A DNA stretch of 64,000 bases, taken from assembly GCA_900472395.1 (NCBI GenBank), contig UCHV01000014.1, forward strand, positions 1-64,000, written 5' to 3'. Positions 18,756 to 29,251 of the stretch are shown piece after piece (position 1 is the stretch's first letter; the number at the start of each line of letters is the position of its first letter). Position numbers and translations under genes: made by a program. The notes under the pieces were generated by a model. That model did not search any database, was not told where the DNA came from, and saw nothing but the letters and a program-made list of their open reading frames with translations. The stretch is from Hyphomicrobiales bacterium. Lineage in GTDB: Bacteria; Pseudomonadota; Alphaproteobacteria; Rhizobiales; Rhizobiaceae.

Positions 18756-19013
18756 ATGTTGCTGAAAGAAGCGACTGCGCGCTTGACGCAGAATGAACTG
18801 GTAGACCTTGGCGCCGGCGAAGTCGGTTATATCCGCAGGATGCGCTCCGAAGAGGTCTCACGCTGTTTTCCGGAAGCTCCAGATATCGATCCTGCTCTTG
18901 ACCTCTGGGCCCTGTTCGGTGCCGACGGCACGCCGATCCTTTTGAGCGACAACCGCTCCAGCACCTTCTTCAAGGCGGCTGAAGACGAACTTCGCACCGT
19001 CAGCCTTCATTGA
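18756..19013 (+). CDS. DUF1150 family protein
   Basis: This is an 85-residue protein of a conserved alphaproteobacterial family with no known function. The middle carries VGYIRRMRSEEV and the C-terminal part DLWALFGADGTPILLSDNR, both family-typical. The gene lies 44 bases after hsp20, the usual position of this family, so it is probably in the same heat-shock transcript. A role linked to protein quality control is an inference from position only. Confidence 0.85.
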   Translation: MLLKEATARLTQNELVDLGAGEVGYIRRMRSEEVSRCFPEAPDIDPALDLWALFGADGTPILLSDNRSSTFFKAAEDELRTVSLH

Positions 19014-19060
19014 AAAAAAAGAATGGCGCGGCTGCTTTCGGCAACTGCGCCATTATTGTC
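19012..19060. terminator. Bidirectional terminator between DUF1150 gene and trmB
   Basis: AATGGCGC at 19022-19029 pairs with GCGCCATT at 19047-19054. On the minus strand the stem is followed by a run of eight T, a strong terminator for trmB; on the plus strand it is followed by ATTGTCTG, a weaker one for the hsp20 operon. Confidence 0.75.
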
Positions 19061-19079
19061 TGTGCCGCTCTAGCCGATC

Positions 19080-19781
19080 TCAGGAGCGGCGGAAGGTAAG
19101 ATAGGCGGACGATCGGCCTTCACGCTTGGCCTTGGCCTCGTAACGCGTGCCCGGCCAGCCTGCGAAAGGCGTCAACCAGTCCGCCGGCTCTTCAGCCGTC
19201 CAGGCAAATCCACCGTGCTCGTGGCAGTGGGTCAGCGTCCAGTTCACATAGGTATCGATATCCGATGCGAAGCAGAACAGACCGCCCGGCTTCAGTACGC
19301 GGTGAAAGCGGGTCAGATTGACCTGCGACACGAAACGGCGCTTCCAGTGCTTCTTTTTCGGCCACGGATCCGGGTAGAGAAGATCGATACGATCGACGCA
19401 GGCTTCCGGCATCCAGTCCAGCAATTGTGTCGCGTCATCGGCATAAACGCGAACATTCTTCAGATCCAGTTCGCCGACACGGCCCAGCAGCTTTGCCATG
19501 GAATTGACGAAGGGTTCGACACCGATGAAGCCGGTGGTCGGCTCTTCCTGCGCGCGGTGCACGAGATGCTCGCCGCCGCCGAAACCGATTTCCAGGCGAA
19601 TGCGTTCGGGTGTGAACGGAAAAAGTTCACCCAAATCTTTTGGCGCTTCGGCATTGAGATCCACCGAAAGCGCCGGCAGAACGGTACCCATCGTTTCCAC
19701 CTGCCGTTCGCGCAGAGGCTTGCCCTTGCGTCTGCCGAAGAAGGCTTCGGTGGCGCGTGTCGGATGCGATGGTTCGGTCAT
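19080..19781 (-). CDS. trmB: tRNA (guanine-N7)-methyltransferase
   Basis: TrmB makes 7-methylguanosine at position 46 of tRNAs using S-adenosylmethionine. The 233-residue protein shows the SAM-binding [10 protein letters not shown] at 64-73, the acidic end of the second strand VEP at 88-90, and the catalytic [15 protein letters not shown] at 136-150. It follows metK, the SAM synthetase gene, on the same strand, with 86 bases between. Transcription ends at the bidirectional hairpin downstream. Confidence 0.96.
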   Translation of the reverse strand: MTEPSHPTRATEAFFGRRKGKPLRERQVETMGTVLPALSVDLNAEAPKDLGELFPFTPERIRLEIGFGGGEHLVHRAQEEPTTGFIGVEPFVNSMAKLLGRVGELDLKNVRVYADDATQLLDWMPEACVDRIDLLYPDPWPKKKHWKRRFVSQVNLTRFHRVLKPGGLFCFASDIDTYVNWTLTHCHEHGGFAWTAEEPADWLTPFAGWPGTRYEAKAKREGRSSAYLTFRRS

Positions 19782-19867
19782 GGTCGGTCTTTCGAAATCA
19801 AAAAGCGGATACCTCCGCGAAGAGATACCCGCTTTACAGTTTTATGCGCCGGTCCGTAAAGACCTGA

Positions 19868-21112
<1,245 letters not shown>

Positions 21113-21184
21113 GTTGGGATTCCCCTCAAGAACAACTCGGCGAATGTGTACTGATTTCGCCCTCGAAAAACAAGAACACAACGA

Positions 21185-21202
21185 CATAAATATATCTTTA
21201 TG
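21185..21202 (-). promoter_or_regulatory. Palindromic operator candidate before metK (SahR-like)
   Basis: CATAAATATATCTTTATG is a palindrome with one mismatched pair, so the ideal form would be CATAAAGATATCTTTATG. It lies 72 bases upstream of the metK start. ArsR-family SahR, which senses S-adenosylhomocysteine, is proposed to control methionine-cycle genes in proteobacteria through AT-rich palindromes; linking it to this site is an inference. Confidence 0.45.
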
Positions 21203-21269
21203 CGATGATTTCCTGACTGAGATCCCGCGCGGATCCACTCAGGTGTGCCCCAAGCGCGTGCACCAAAAC

Positions 21270-21297
21270 GAAAAAAGCGGCCGTTTGGCCGCTTTTA
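21270..21297 (-). terminator. Terminator after the praR-like gene
   Basis: The stem AAAAGCGGCC / GGCCGCTTTT has a AAAC-type loop and is followed on the minus strand by TTCG after the T-rich arm. It lies 30 bases beyond the regulator's stop and separates it from metK. Confidence 0.8.
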
Positions 21298-21326
21298 AAG
21301 AACTACGCAGTCTTGGGAGGAAAGCG

Positions 21327-21746
21327 TTATTCGGTATCAGCCTCGGCAGCGAGGGTCTTGACCAGATCAACCAGACGACGGCGAACCTTCGGGTCGGAAA
21401 TCTTTACGAACGCACGGTTGAGTTGCAGGCCTTCCGAAGAGGAAAGGAAGTCGACAACGTAGTTGGAGCTCGAAGCTTCGGCCGTGCCGGCCTGGCCATT
21501 GGACTGATCGCCCGGAGCATCTTCGAAGAAGAAGGAAACCGGTACGTTCAGGATGCTCGAAATATTCTGAAGACGGCTGGCACCAACGCGGTTGGTACCC
21601 TTTTCGTACTTCTGGATCTGCTGGAAAGTAATGCCAAGGCTCTCGCCCAGTTTTTCCTGGCTCATGCCGAGCATCGTGCGGCGAAGACGAATACGGCTAC
21701 CGACATGAATGTCGATCGGATTCGGCTTCTTCTTATTCTCAATCAT
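21327..21746 (-). CDS. praR: XRE-family transcriptional regulator, PraR/PhrR type
   Basis: This 139-residue DNA-binding protein has a Cro/CI-type helix-turn-helix at about 16-72 (GMSQEKLGESLGITFQQIQK and GTNRVGASRLQNISSIL). A C-terminal tail ends in RAFVKISDPKVRRRLVDLV. In Rhizobium leguminosarum the orthologue PraR represses quorum-sensing and surface-attachment genes. In Sinorhizobium medicae PhrR is acid- and stress-induced and lies beside actA (lnt), the same neighbour as here. The symbol follows the R. leguminosarum name. Confidence 0.85.
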   Translation of the reverse strand: MIENKKKPNPIDIHVGSRIRLRRTMLGMSQEKLGESLGITFQQIQKYEKGTNRVGASRLQNISSILNVPVSFFFEDAPGDQSNGQAGTAEASSSNYVVDFLSSSEGLQLNRAFVKISDPKVRRRLVDLVKTLAAEADTE

Positions 21747-21899
21747 CTCTCAGTCCTAGTTAAGTTGCTATCAAATCCCCATGACCCGTATTCCGTGTGT
21801 AAATACACTCATTGCTAATTTAGCTGCACGCAACATAAACGAGGAAGCATATGGCAACACGATAGGCTGCTTGTACTATGCAATTTTGGGGGTTTTTGG

Positions 21900-23501
21900 T
21901 CAATTGACGCGAGATTTAAAACCCAGACGGGAAATCACTGCAATCAGAAACATTGCAGCTGCAATCAACCATAGGTGCGTTTCACGTGCGAAATTGCTCC
22001 AATGCGAGACAGAACCACCACCAAAGGTAGAGTCGATCACGCTTTTGTGATCAAGTTCTAAACCTGTTGATATACGTCCGAATGGGTCTACCACCGCCGA
22101 TATGCCGTTGTTCGCATCTCGAATCAACGGAAGACCCGTTTCGATTGCACGCAGCCGCGCCTGCTGAAAATGCTGGTACGGACCCGGTGTGACACCGAAC
22201 CAGGCATCGTTGGTTATATTGAGGAGAACACTGGCTTTTTCGGACTCTGACGAGATTTCATCGGGGAAAATCGCCTCATAGCAGATCAACGGGTAAAAGC
22301 TGGTTCCCGAGGGAAGCGTGATCAGCGATCGCCGGCTGCCTGCGGTATAACCGCCGGGCATATCGACAATGTTGCCAATGCCGATAGAGTTAAAAAAGTC
22401 TTCGTAAGGCAGGTACTCGCCAAAGGGTGTAAGATGCACCTTGTCGCTCGCACCGATAATCTGCCCCTGACTGTCGATAGCGTAGATGGAGTTGTAATAG
22501 CGGGGAGGACGTCCCGGTCCGGCATCTTCTGCGCGAACGGCGCCGGCAATCAGCACCTGACCGTCTTCAAGAACGTCTGCAATGCGCACGAGCGCATCTT
22601 GATTCTGAGTTAGGATGAAGGGCAGAGACGTTTCCGGCCAGACGATCACGTCCGGCCGTTTTGCACCCTCGGCAGGCGGCGCAGAGCTCAGCGCCAGATG
22701 CTCTTCAAAGATCGCCACGCGGTCGCTGTTATCCATCTTGCGGGCCTGATCGATGACCGGCTGGACCAGACGAACGGAAATATCCTGCTGAGGGCGCGCA
22801 GCCATGAGCGCGTCGGCGTTGTGCAAGCGCCATGCACCATACCCGAGATGGGCGGCAAAAAGCAGAACGGCGATGGCAAGCCCTGTGGCCATGCCCTTGC
22901 GCGTACCGATGAGAGCCGGCGCGGAAAAGATGAAGACGGCGAGAATGGACAAACCGAAAATACCGACGACACCGGCCGACTGCATCATCAGCGGAATGGG
23001 CATGATGCCATAGGCGATGGTGTTCCAGGGAAAACCCGTCACCACGAAGCTGCGCAGCCATTCTCCGAGCCCGAAACCGAGCGCCAACGCTGCCAGCCGC
23101 CCAAAGCCATCCGACCAGAGGGCACCGGCGATTGCCGTTGCAAGACCATAATATAGGGCAAGGAAGGCAGGAAGACCGAAGATCGCCAACGGAAGCGCCC
23201 AGGCGAATTCATCCGAATCCACCAGAAGCGCATTGCCGAGCCACCACAGGCCTGCCACGAAATACCCGAAGCCGAACAGCCAGCCAAGAATGAAGGTGGA
23301 GCGGAAGCGCCGCAGGAAGCCACCTTCGGAACCGGCGGTCGAGCCGTCCATCAGCCATACGAGCAGGGTGAAGGACACAAAAAATGCGGCGAAAAAGCCG
23401 ACCGGCGGAAGCGCCAGTGCACCGATTGCACCGGCTGCAATCGCCAGAAGCGCCCGCTGCCAGCCCCATAGAAGCATGACCCTGCCTGCCAGCCGCTCCA
23501 T
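21900..23501 (-). CDS. lnt: Apolipoprotein N-acyltransferase
   Basis: Lnt adds the third acyl chain to the N-terminal cysteine of lipoproteins in the inner membrane. The 533-residue protein has about six membrane helices in the first 225 residues, a periplasmic nitrilase-like domain at about 235-500, and a final membrane helix. The catalytic triad is seen as Glu near 288 (WPETS), Lys near 353 (KVHLTPFGEY) and Cys near 406 (LICYEAIFP). lspA, the preceding enzyme of the pathway, is elsewhere in this window (55386-55907). In S. medicae this locus is known as actA, needed for acid tolerance. Confidence 0.96.
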   Translation of the reverse strand: MERLAGRVMLLWGWQRALLAIAAGAIGALALPPVGFFAAFFVSFTLLVWLMDGSTAGSEGGFLRRFRSTFILGWLFGFGYFVAGLWWLGNALLVDSDEFAWALPLAIFGLPAFLALYYGLATAIAGALWSDGFGRLAALALGFGLGEWLRSFVVTGFPWNTIAYGIMPIPLMMQSAGVVGIFGLSILAVFIFSAPALIGTRKGMATGLAIAVLLFAAHLGYGAWRLHNADALMAARPQQDISVRLVQPVIDQARKMDNSDRVAIFEEHLALSSAPPAEGAKRPDVIVWPETSLPFILTQNQDALVRIADVLEDGQVLIAGAVRAEDAGPGRPPRYYNSIYAIDSQGQIIGASDKVHLTPFGEYLPYEDFFNSIGIGNIVDMPGGYTAGSRRSLITLPSGTSFYPLICYEAIFPDEISSESEKASVLLNITNDAWFGVTPGPYQHFQQARLRAIETGLPLIRDANNGISAVVDPFGRISTGLELDHKSVIDSTFGGGSVSHWSNFARETHLWLIAAAMFLIAVISRLGFKSRVN

Positions 23502-23607
23502 TCACACCCTCATATCGCCCGAATCAAACCCGCGGCAGTGTTCCAAAAAAACCGCCTCTTGTCGTGCAGCTTGTCCGTGCAGTTTTTCTCAAGGCTGCAG
23601 AATGCAA

Positions 23608-23631
23608 AACGGCACGCTTTCGCGTGCCGTA
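23608..23631 (-). terminator. Hairpin after the CorC-like gene
   Basis: ACGGCACGC and GCGTGCCGT form a perfect 9-base-pair stem with a four-base loop, followed on the minus strand by TTTGC. It lies 28 bases after the corC-like stop and before lnt. The T-run is short, so termination may be partial. Confidence 0.65.
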
Positions 23632-23658
23632 TGAAATGCGCTTTCAAATCGATATCGA

Positions 23659-24849
23659 TCAGGTACGAGGCTGCTCGACACGTGTGGCCGGCGGTGGCGC
23701 CATGCCGTTGATCGGCGTCACGCTGGCGCTGGAAGCGATTTCCGCGTCCGCTCCATGTTCGAGATCGCTCTTGATGCGACGGCGCACTGCTGCGCGCTTG
23801 CGCAGGATACGAACGCGCTTGATGCGACGCGGATCAGCATCGAGGATCTGGAACTCGAAGCCCGGAACGGCCTGCACGACTTCCCCCCGCACCGGAATAC
23901 GCCCAAGCGCCGAGAAGATCAGGCCGCCGAGCGTATCGACATCCTCGAGCTGCACACGCACATCGAAATCGGTACCAACCGCTTTGGCGATATCTTCCAG
24001 TTCGACGCGCGCATCTGCCACGAAAACGTCTTCGCTGACCTGAGAGAACATGACCTCGTCATCGTCATGTTCGTCCTCGACGTCACCGATGACCATTTCG
24101 ACGATATCTTCGTGGCTGACGAGGCCGTCAGTGCCCCCGTATTCATCGATAACCAGCGCCATCTGTGTACGGGCGGCCTGCATGCTGCTCAGCAATTCGG
24201 AGGCGAGCATGGAAGGCGGCACGAACAGGATCTTGCGGACCAGACCGGCTTCTGCAACCGTTTTGGTGAGATCGACGCGACCGAGATCGAATGCGGCCTT
24301 GGCGGTGCGCGCCGGCTTTTCGGTTGCGGCGCCATCGGCGGCAACACCCACCTGAGCGGTGCGCGGCGTGGAGCCAAGGCGCTTGTTGCGCGCCTGCTTG
24401 GCCAGATAGGAAAGCAGATCGCGAATATGCACCATGCCGCGCGGGTCATCCAGCGTATCGGCATAGACCGGCATGCGCGAACGGCCGGTTTCCTCGAAAT
24501 GGATCAGAAGGTCGCCGAGCGTCATCGTCATGTCGACGGCTTCGATATCGGCTCGGGGGATCATCACATCTTCGACGCGAACTTCGCGGAAGCGCAGGAT
24601 GTTGTGCAGCATCGCCCGCTCTTCGGGCGAAAACGCGTTGCTGACGGCCGCATCGGTCATCAGCGCGTCGGCCAGGTCCTCACGCAGTCTTTCGCCCTGC
24701 GAGGGTCTCAGCAGCCGGACGGCGCGAGACCAGAAGGACGACTGGGTCCGGTTGGTATTTTCGTGACGTAACGGACTTCCGCCCTCTTCAGAGGAGGACG
24801 ATTCCGCATTGCCGTCACGGGCGGCAGCATTGCTCGAATGATCGTTCAT
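23659..24849 (-). CDS. CorC/HlyC-type CBS-domain protein
   Basis: This cytoplasmic 396-residue protein has a pair of CBS domains at about 95-270 (VMIPRADIEAVDMTMTLGDL and DEYGGTDGLVSHEDIVEMVI). A C-terminal transporter-associated CorC_HlyC domain spans about 285-360 (GGLIFSALGRIPVRGEVV). No membrane DUF21 segment is present. An unusual insert of about 45 residues between the CBS halves is rich in Ala and Thr. In E. coli, ybeY, ybeZ (phoH) and ybeX (corC) are linked, and the same three genes are linked here, so a role in ribosome quality or metal handling is possible. The name hemolysin is historical. Confidence 0.9.
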   Translation of the reverse strand: MNDHSSNAAARDGNAESSSSEEGGSPLRHENTNRTQSSFWSRAVRLLRPSQGERLREDLADALMTDAAVSNAFSPEERAMLHNILRFREVRVEDVMIPRADIEAVDMTMTLGDLLIHFEETGRSRMPVYADTLDDPRGMVHIRDLLSYLAKQARNKRLGSTPRTAQVGVAADGAATEKPARTAKAAFDLGRVDLTKTVAEAGLVRKILFVPPSMLASELLSSMQAARTQMALVIDEYGGTDGLVSHEDIVEMVIGDVEDEHDDDEVMFSQVSEDVFVADARVELEDIAKAVGTDFDVRVQLEDVDTLGGLIFSALGRIPVRGEVVQAVPGFEFQILDADPRRIKRVRILRKRAAVRRRIKSDLEHGADAEIASSASVTPINGMAPPPATRVEQPRT

Positions 24850-24858
24850 GGTTCCAGA

Positions 24859-25368
24859 CTATACTATCGGGTCCTGTCCCGCATAGGGGTCAGATAAGCC
24901 AAGTGCGGCCAAAATGCGAGTCTCGAGCCCTTCCATCTCTTCCGCCTCCTCCTTTTCGAGGTGGTCGTAACCGAAGAGATGCAGAAACCCGTGCACCATA
25001 AGATGCGTCAGATGATCGTCGAAACTCTTGTCCAGATCAACCGCCTCGCGAGCGACGGTTTCGCGCGCAATCACGATATCGCCAAGCATGGGGCCGGGTT
25101 TTCCACCCGGTTCCAGCGGATAGGCGGGAAAGGACAAGACATTGGTCGGCTTATCCTTTTGACGCCATTCGGCATTGATCTGCCGGATGGATTCGTCATC
25201 GGTAAAGACGAGAGAGACCTCCACCGGCAACGGCGGAAAAGGCTGTTTTTCCTGTTCGAAAAGGAAGTTGGCGGCAGCACCCAAGACCTTTTCGCTGAGC
25301 GCGAACAGGGTTTCTTCGTCCGGCCAGCCGCCTTCTTCCACGCTGATCTGTATATCGAGTTCAGGCAT
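24859..25368 (-). CDS. ybeY: Endoribonuclease YbeY
   Basis: YbeY is a zinc-dependent single-strand endoribonuclease involved in 16S rRNA 3' maturation and ribosome quality control; it was studied in S. meliloti as SMc01113. The 169-residue protein carries the [11 protein letters not shown] motif, with His126, His130 and His136 binding the metal, and the conserved TNVLSFP stretch. The ATG at 25368 is preferred over an adjacent TTG. It lies 17 bases after phoH and 9 bases before the corC-like gene, forming one operon. Confidence 0.95.
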   Translation of the reverse strand: MPELDIQISVEEGGWPDEETLFALSEKVLGAAANFLFEQEKQPFPPLPVEVSLVFTDDESIRQINAEWRQKDKPTNVLSFPAYPLEPGGKPGPMLGDIVIARETVAREAVDLDKSFDDHLTHLMVHGFLHLFGYDHLEKEEAEEMEGLETRILAALGLSDPYAGQDPIV

Positions 25369-25385
25369 CAATAATTCTCGACCGC

Positions 25386-26444
25386 TTACCTGCGGTCGAG
25401 TTCCTCGCTTTCCTCATGGACGGCATATTGCGCGTCATAGGCCCGGACGATGCGCCCGACCAGCGGGTGACGCACGACATCGGTATCCTGGAAACGAACG
25501 ACGGCAAGGCCTTCGACACCTTTGAGGATATGCAGAGCCTCGACCAGACCGGATTTGACGCCACGCGGCAGATCGACCTGGCTCGGGTCACCGGTAATGA
25601 TCATCCGTCCATTCTCACCCAGACGCGTCAAAAACATCTTCATCTGCATCGAGGTGGTGTTCTGCGCCTCATCGAGGATGATCGCGGCGTTGGACAGCGT
25701 ACGTCCGCGCATGAAAGCCAGTGGTGCGATTTCAATGACACCAGCGGTGATCGCACGATCGACCTTGTCGGCCGGGATCATGTCGTAAAGCGCGTCGTAG
25801 AGAGGACGCAAATACGGATCGACCTTTTCCTTCATGTCACCCGGCAGGAAGCCAAGACGCTCGCCTGCTTCGACAGCGGGGCGCGTGAGGATGATCTTGT
25901 CTACGGCGCCACGCTCCAGAAGCTGGGCGGCATGGGCGCAGGCGAGATAGGTCTTGCCCGTGCCGGCAGGCCCGACACCGAACACCAGTTCGGTGCGCTC
26001 CAGAGCGCGCATATAGGCGTCCTGTGTCGGCGTGCGCGCCTGAATGGTCTTCTTCTTGGTGGAAATCTGGCTCATCGACAGCCGTGCTTTCTTTTCGAGC
26101 GTCGGCAGTTGCAGCTGATCGTCGGCAGCCTGTGCCATACGGATCGCGCCTTCGACGTCGGAAATTTCCACCGAGCCGCCCTTCTGCAGGCGCTCATAGA
26201 GAAAATCCAACGTGCGGCGAGCCTGGTTGGTGGCCGTCACCTCGCCCGCAATCGTCACGGAATTGCCGCGGGCGCGGGCATCCACGTTGAGACGCTGTTC
26301 CAAAAGCTTGAGGTTCTGGTCGAACTGGCCAAACAGTTCGCTGGCAAGCCTGTTGTTCTCGAACGTCAGGATGAAGTGATTTGCGTCGGTCGCGGCTGGG
26401 CGTGGCTGGCGCGCTGATGAAGAAACCAATTCACGTTCGACCAA
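25386..26444 (-). CDS. phoH: PhoH-like ATPase (YbeZ)
   Basis: This cytoplasmic P-loop ATPase of the PhoH family has 352 residues. Walker A is GPAGTGKT at 158-165, Walker B lies in AAIILDEAQ, and a helicase-like [15 protein letters not shown] follows. The start is a TTG at 26444 with an AGGAG site 8 bases upstream; no ATG fits near the conserved N-terminus. The partner gene ybeY follows directly, in line with a joint role in RNA metabolism. Confidence 0.93.
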   Translation of the reverse strand: MVERELVSSSARQPRPAATDANHFILTFENNRLASELFGQFDQNLKLLEQRLNVDARARGNSVTIAGEVTATNQARRTLDFLYERLQKGGSVEISDVEGAIRMAQAADDQLQLPTLEKKARLSMSQISTKKKTIQARTPTQDAYMRALERTELVFGVGPAGTGKTYLACAHAAQLLERGAVDKIILTRPAVEAGERLGFLPGDMKEKVDPYLRPLYDALYDMIPADKVDRAITAGVIEIAPLAFMRGRTLSNAAIILDEAQNTTSMQMKMFLTRLGENGRMIITGDPSQVDLPRGVKSGLVEALHILKGVEGLAVVRFQDTDVVRHPLVGRIVRAYDAQYAVHEESEELDRR

Positions 26445-26475
26445 TAGGCAGGCTCCTGTTGTTGTCGGTGCCTAT

Positions 26476-27879
26476 TTAAGCCCCTGCCCGCTCGGCAAAC
26501 AAGCTGTTCGGCCCCGTTCCTGTGATTCGTACCTGAATAATGTCACCGATTTGCGATTCTTTTGCATCAACATTCACAGACTGCAGCCAGGGCGACCGGC
26601 CGATCAGCTGCCCCGGCATTCGACCGGGCTTTTCCAGCAGGAGATCAATCGTCTTTCCGACGCACCCTTCGGCGAATTCATGCTGCTGACGCAGAAGCAG
26701 CGCCTGAAGCCGCTCCAGCCTTTCGGTCTTCACCGCTTCATCCACCTGAGAACCAAGCTCGGCGCCCGGAGTTCCCGGGCGGGTGGAATATTTGAACGAA
26801 TAGGCCGAGGCATATTTCACTTCCTCGACGATCTTGAGCGTATCCTCGAAATCCTGATCCGTCTCGCCCGGGAAACCGACGATGAAATCGCCCGACATGG
26901 CGATATCGGCGCGGGCGGTGCGGATGCGCTCGATGAGGCGAATATATTCGGCGCCGGTGTGGCGGCGGTTCATGGCTTTCAGAATACGGTCGGAACCGGC
27001 CTGAACCGGCAGATGGAGATAAGGCATCAGCGCACGCAGATCGCGATGCGCCTCGATAAGACAGTCATCCATGTCGCGCGGATGACTGGTCGTGTAACGC
27101 AGGCGGGCGAGGCCGGGAATTTCCGCCAGACGATAGAGAAGTTCGCCAAGCCCCCATTCGCCACCCTTCGGGCTTTCGCCGCGCCAGGCATTGACGTTCT
27201 GACCTAGCAAGGTGATTTCGCGCACGCCGCTATCGACCAGACGCATGGCTTCGTCGATGATCTGCGAGACAGAGCGGGAGACTTCGGAGCCGCGAGTATA
27301 GGGCACCACACAGAAGGTGCAGAACTTGTCGCAGCCTTCCTGCACGGTCAGGAACGATGTGACGCCGCGCGAACGGGCTCGCGCCTTGTCCACTTTCGGC
27401 AGATGCTCGAACTTGTCCTCGACGGCATAATCCGTCTCGACCACCCGTTCTCCCTGACGGGCGCGGGCCAAAGCCTGCGGCAGGCGGTGATAGGTCTGCG
27501 GACCAACCACGACATCCACGGCGGGCGCGCGGCGCAGGATTTCCTCGCCTTCGGCCTGGGCCACACAACCGGTGACGCCGATCATCAGTTCGCGGCCATG
27601 TTCGGCGCGTGTGCGCTTCATGTCGCGCAGACGGCCCAGCGCCGAATAGACCTTGTCGGCCGCCTTTTCGCGGATGTGACAGGTGTTCAGGAGGATCAGA
27701 TCCGCCTCACCCATTTCCTCGGTCGGAACATAACCTTCGCTCGCCAGCGCATCGCTCATGCGATTGCTGTCGTAAACGTTCATCTGACAGCCGTAGGTCT
27801 TGATGAAGACCTTGCGGGCGTTGCTGACGACTTCAGCCTTTTCGGCCGTGTCCGGGGAAATGACGGTGATCTGGTTCAT
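26476..27879 (-). CDS. miaB: tRNA-2-methylthio-N6-dimethylallyladenosine synthase
   Basis: MiaB is a radical-SAM enzyme that adds a methylthio group to i6A37 of tRNAs reading codons that begin with U. The 467-residue protein has the three N-terminal cysteines Cys31, Cys67 and Cys105 for the auxiliary iron-sulfur cluster. The radical-SAM triad is Cys183, Cys187 and Cys190 (CDKFCTFC), and a TRAM domain is at the C-terminus. It lies between the olsA-like gene and phoH in the long minus-strand block. Confidence 0.97.
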   Translation of the reverse strand: MNQITVISPDTAEKAEVVSNARKVFIKTYGCQMNVYDSNRMSDALASEGYVPTEEMGEADLILLNTCHIREKAADKVYSALGRLRDMKRTRAEHGRELMIGVTGCVAQAEGEEILRRAPAVDVVVGPQTYHRLPQALARARQGERVVETDYAVEDKFEHLPKVDKARARSRGVTSFLTVQEGCDKFCTFCVVPYTRGSEVSRSVSQIIDEAMRLVDSGVREITLLGQNVNAWRGESPKGGEWGLGELLYRLAEIPGLARLRYTTSHPRDMDDCLIEAHRDLRALMPYLHLPVQAGSDRILKAMNRRHTGAEYIRLIERIRTARADIAMSGDFIVGFPGETDQDFEDTLKIVEEVKYASAYSFKYSTRPGTPGAELGSQVDEAVKTERLERLQALLLRQQHEFAEGCVGKTIDLLLEKPGRMPGQLIGRSPWLQSVNVDAKESQIGDIIQVRITGTGPNSLFAERAGA

Positions 27880-27922
27880 GGCCGCTCTTTACCGCAAGAA
27901 AGGCCGGATTTGAAGGGCTCTG

Positions 27923-28786
27923 TTATAGCGCGTCGACTGGCCGTTCTTCTGCGGGCTCGATACCGGTATCGGCGACTTCCATATCCGGCGTAGCCTGACG
28001 GACGCCATAAAGCCGGTCTCGCAGCATCTGGCGCATGGAACCGACAACAGCGGCACTCAGATGCTTGCGGTTATCGCCCTCTCGAAATGCAATGGCTTCG
28101 CCGAAATCGACGTCGACATCGATGGCTTCGGCTCTGAAAATGCCCATCAGATGCGGCAGAAGCTGGATATCGCCCGGCCATGCAGCGATGGGGCGGTGAT
28201 ATCGGCCCATCGGCATGCCGTAGATGCCGGTATAGGCGATCGCCACCGGCTGAACGTATACCACCTTTTCCGGTGTATGCGGCACGGCGGCGGTGGCGGC
28301 ACCGAACAACGAGGATTTGACATCGAGGAGACGGTTTCCGTCCGAGGTCGTTCCTTCCGGAAACAGCACCACGATTTCGCCACCGGTCATGCGGGCAGCA
28401 ATCTCATTGACCTGCTCTCCGGTGCGGCGCTTCTGTTCGCGCACCACAAAAATCGTCTTCTGCAGCTTTGCCAACGTTCCGAAAATTGGCCAGTCGGCCA
28501 CTTCGATCTTGGCGATATAGGCGACATCGGCCACCGCGCCGAGAACCAGAATATCTTTCCACGACGCATGATTGGCAGCGAGCATGACGGGGCGGCGACG
28601 TTCTACCGAACCGTGCACGCGGATGCGGATGCCAAGCAGCCAACAGGCGATGCGGTGCCAGACGCGAGGAACGTGACGACGGATCTTCAGATCAAAGGCG
28701 AGGCCGACCAGCTGAAACGGCAAAAGGACCAGTGTCGTCAACACGAGGCCCGTGATGATGAAAAAAATCCTTATCCAGGTGATCAA
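27923..28786 (-). CDS. olsA: Lyso-ornithine lipid acyltransferase (PlsC family)
   Basis: This inner-membrane acyltransferase has 287 residues. The N-terminal membrane helix is at about 6-28; the catalytic NHASWKD is at 72-78 (His73, Asp78) and FPEGTTSDG at 142-150. In S. meliloti the gene between mur-like/rimI genes and miaB is OlsA, which acylates lyso-ornithine lipid, the second step of ornithine lipid synthesis; some homologues also act on lysophosphatidic acid. The start is a TTG in a TTGA overlap with the fur-family stop and has an AAGGA site, so it is coupled to the regulator gene. olsB lies at 52215-53087. Confidence 0.82.
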   Translation of the reverse strand: MITWIRIFFIITGLVLTTLVLLPFQLVGLAFDLKIRRHVPRVWHRIACWLLGIRIRVHGSVERRRPVMLAANHASWKDILVLGAVADVAYIAKIEVADWPIFGTLAKLQKTIFVVREQKRRTGEQVNEIAARMTGGEIVVLFPEGTTSDGNRLLDVKSSLFGAATAAVPHTPEKVVYVQPVAIAYTGIYGMPMGRYHRPIAAWPGDIQLLPHLMGIFRAEAIDVDVDFGEAIAFREGDNRKHLSAAVVGSMRQMLRDRLYGVRQATPDMEVADTGIEPAEERPVDAL

Positions 28787-29211
28787 GGATCGTCCTTGTC
28801 GAGCGGGATGCCATACAGCTCGAGACGGTGACCGACGAGGCGAAAACCGTGCTCGCGGGCGATCCGTTCCTGCAAAGCCTCGATCTCTGCCGAATGGAAC
28901 TCGATGACCGTGCCTGACTGCACATCGATCATATGGTCGTGGTGTTCTTCCGGCACGGTTTCATAACGCGAGCGGCCATCGCGAAAATCGTGGCGCTCGA
29001 TGATGCCTTCGTCTTCGAACAGTTTGACGGTTCGATAAACGGTCGAGATGGAGATGCGCGGATCGACCTTGGAGGAGCGACGATAGAGCTCCTCGACATC
29101 CGGGTGGTCGTCCGATTCCTGCAGCGTGCGGGCAATGACACGACGCTGGTCGGTCATCCGCATACCCCGCTCGGCACACAGTTCCTCCAGAGATTTGGTA
29201 AGATCTGTCAC
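28783..29211 (-). CDS. mur: Fur-family metal regulator, Mur type
   Basis: This 142-residue repressor has a winged-helix DNA-binding domain at about 1-85 (MRMTDQRRVIARTL, SISTVYRTVKLFED) and a metal-binding dimer domain with EEHHDHMID at 88-96. In rhizobia the canonical Fur orthologue is Mur, which represses Mn2+ uptake (mntH or sitABCD) in response to manganese. The only cysteine is Cys12, so the Cys4 structural zinc site of many Fur proteins is absent. The start codon is GTG. The stop overlaps the olsA start. Confidence 0.85.
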   Translation of the reverse strand: MTDLTKSLEELCAERGMRMTDQRRVIARTLQESDDHPDVEELYRRSSKVDPRISISTVYRTVKLFEDEGIIERHDFRDGRSRYETVPEEHHDHMIDVQSGTVIEFHSAEIEALQERIAREHGFRLVGHRLELYGIPLDKDDP

Positions 29212-29251
29212 GTCGTTCGGTCCTGCTTCATGCGTTTATTAGAGGACGGGT

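Noticed and set aside
21113..21320. A SAM riboswitch in the metK leader
   Set aside because: I could not find the conserved pieces of SAM-I, SAM-II or SAM/SAH aptamers. A covariance search would settle it; the palindrome is the better regulatory candidate.
28692..28925. A 77-codon minus-strand frame over the mur/olsA junction
   Set aside because: It overlaps two well-supported genes in another frame.
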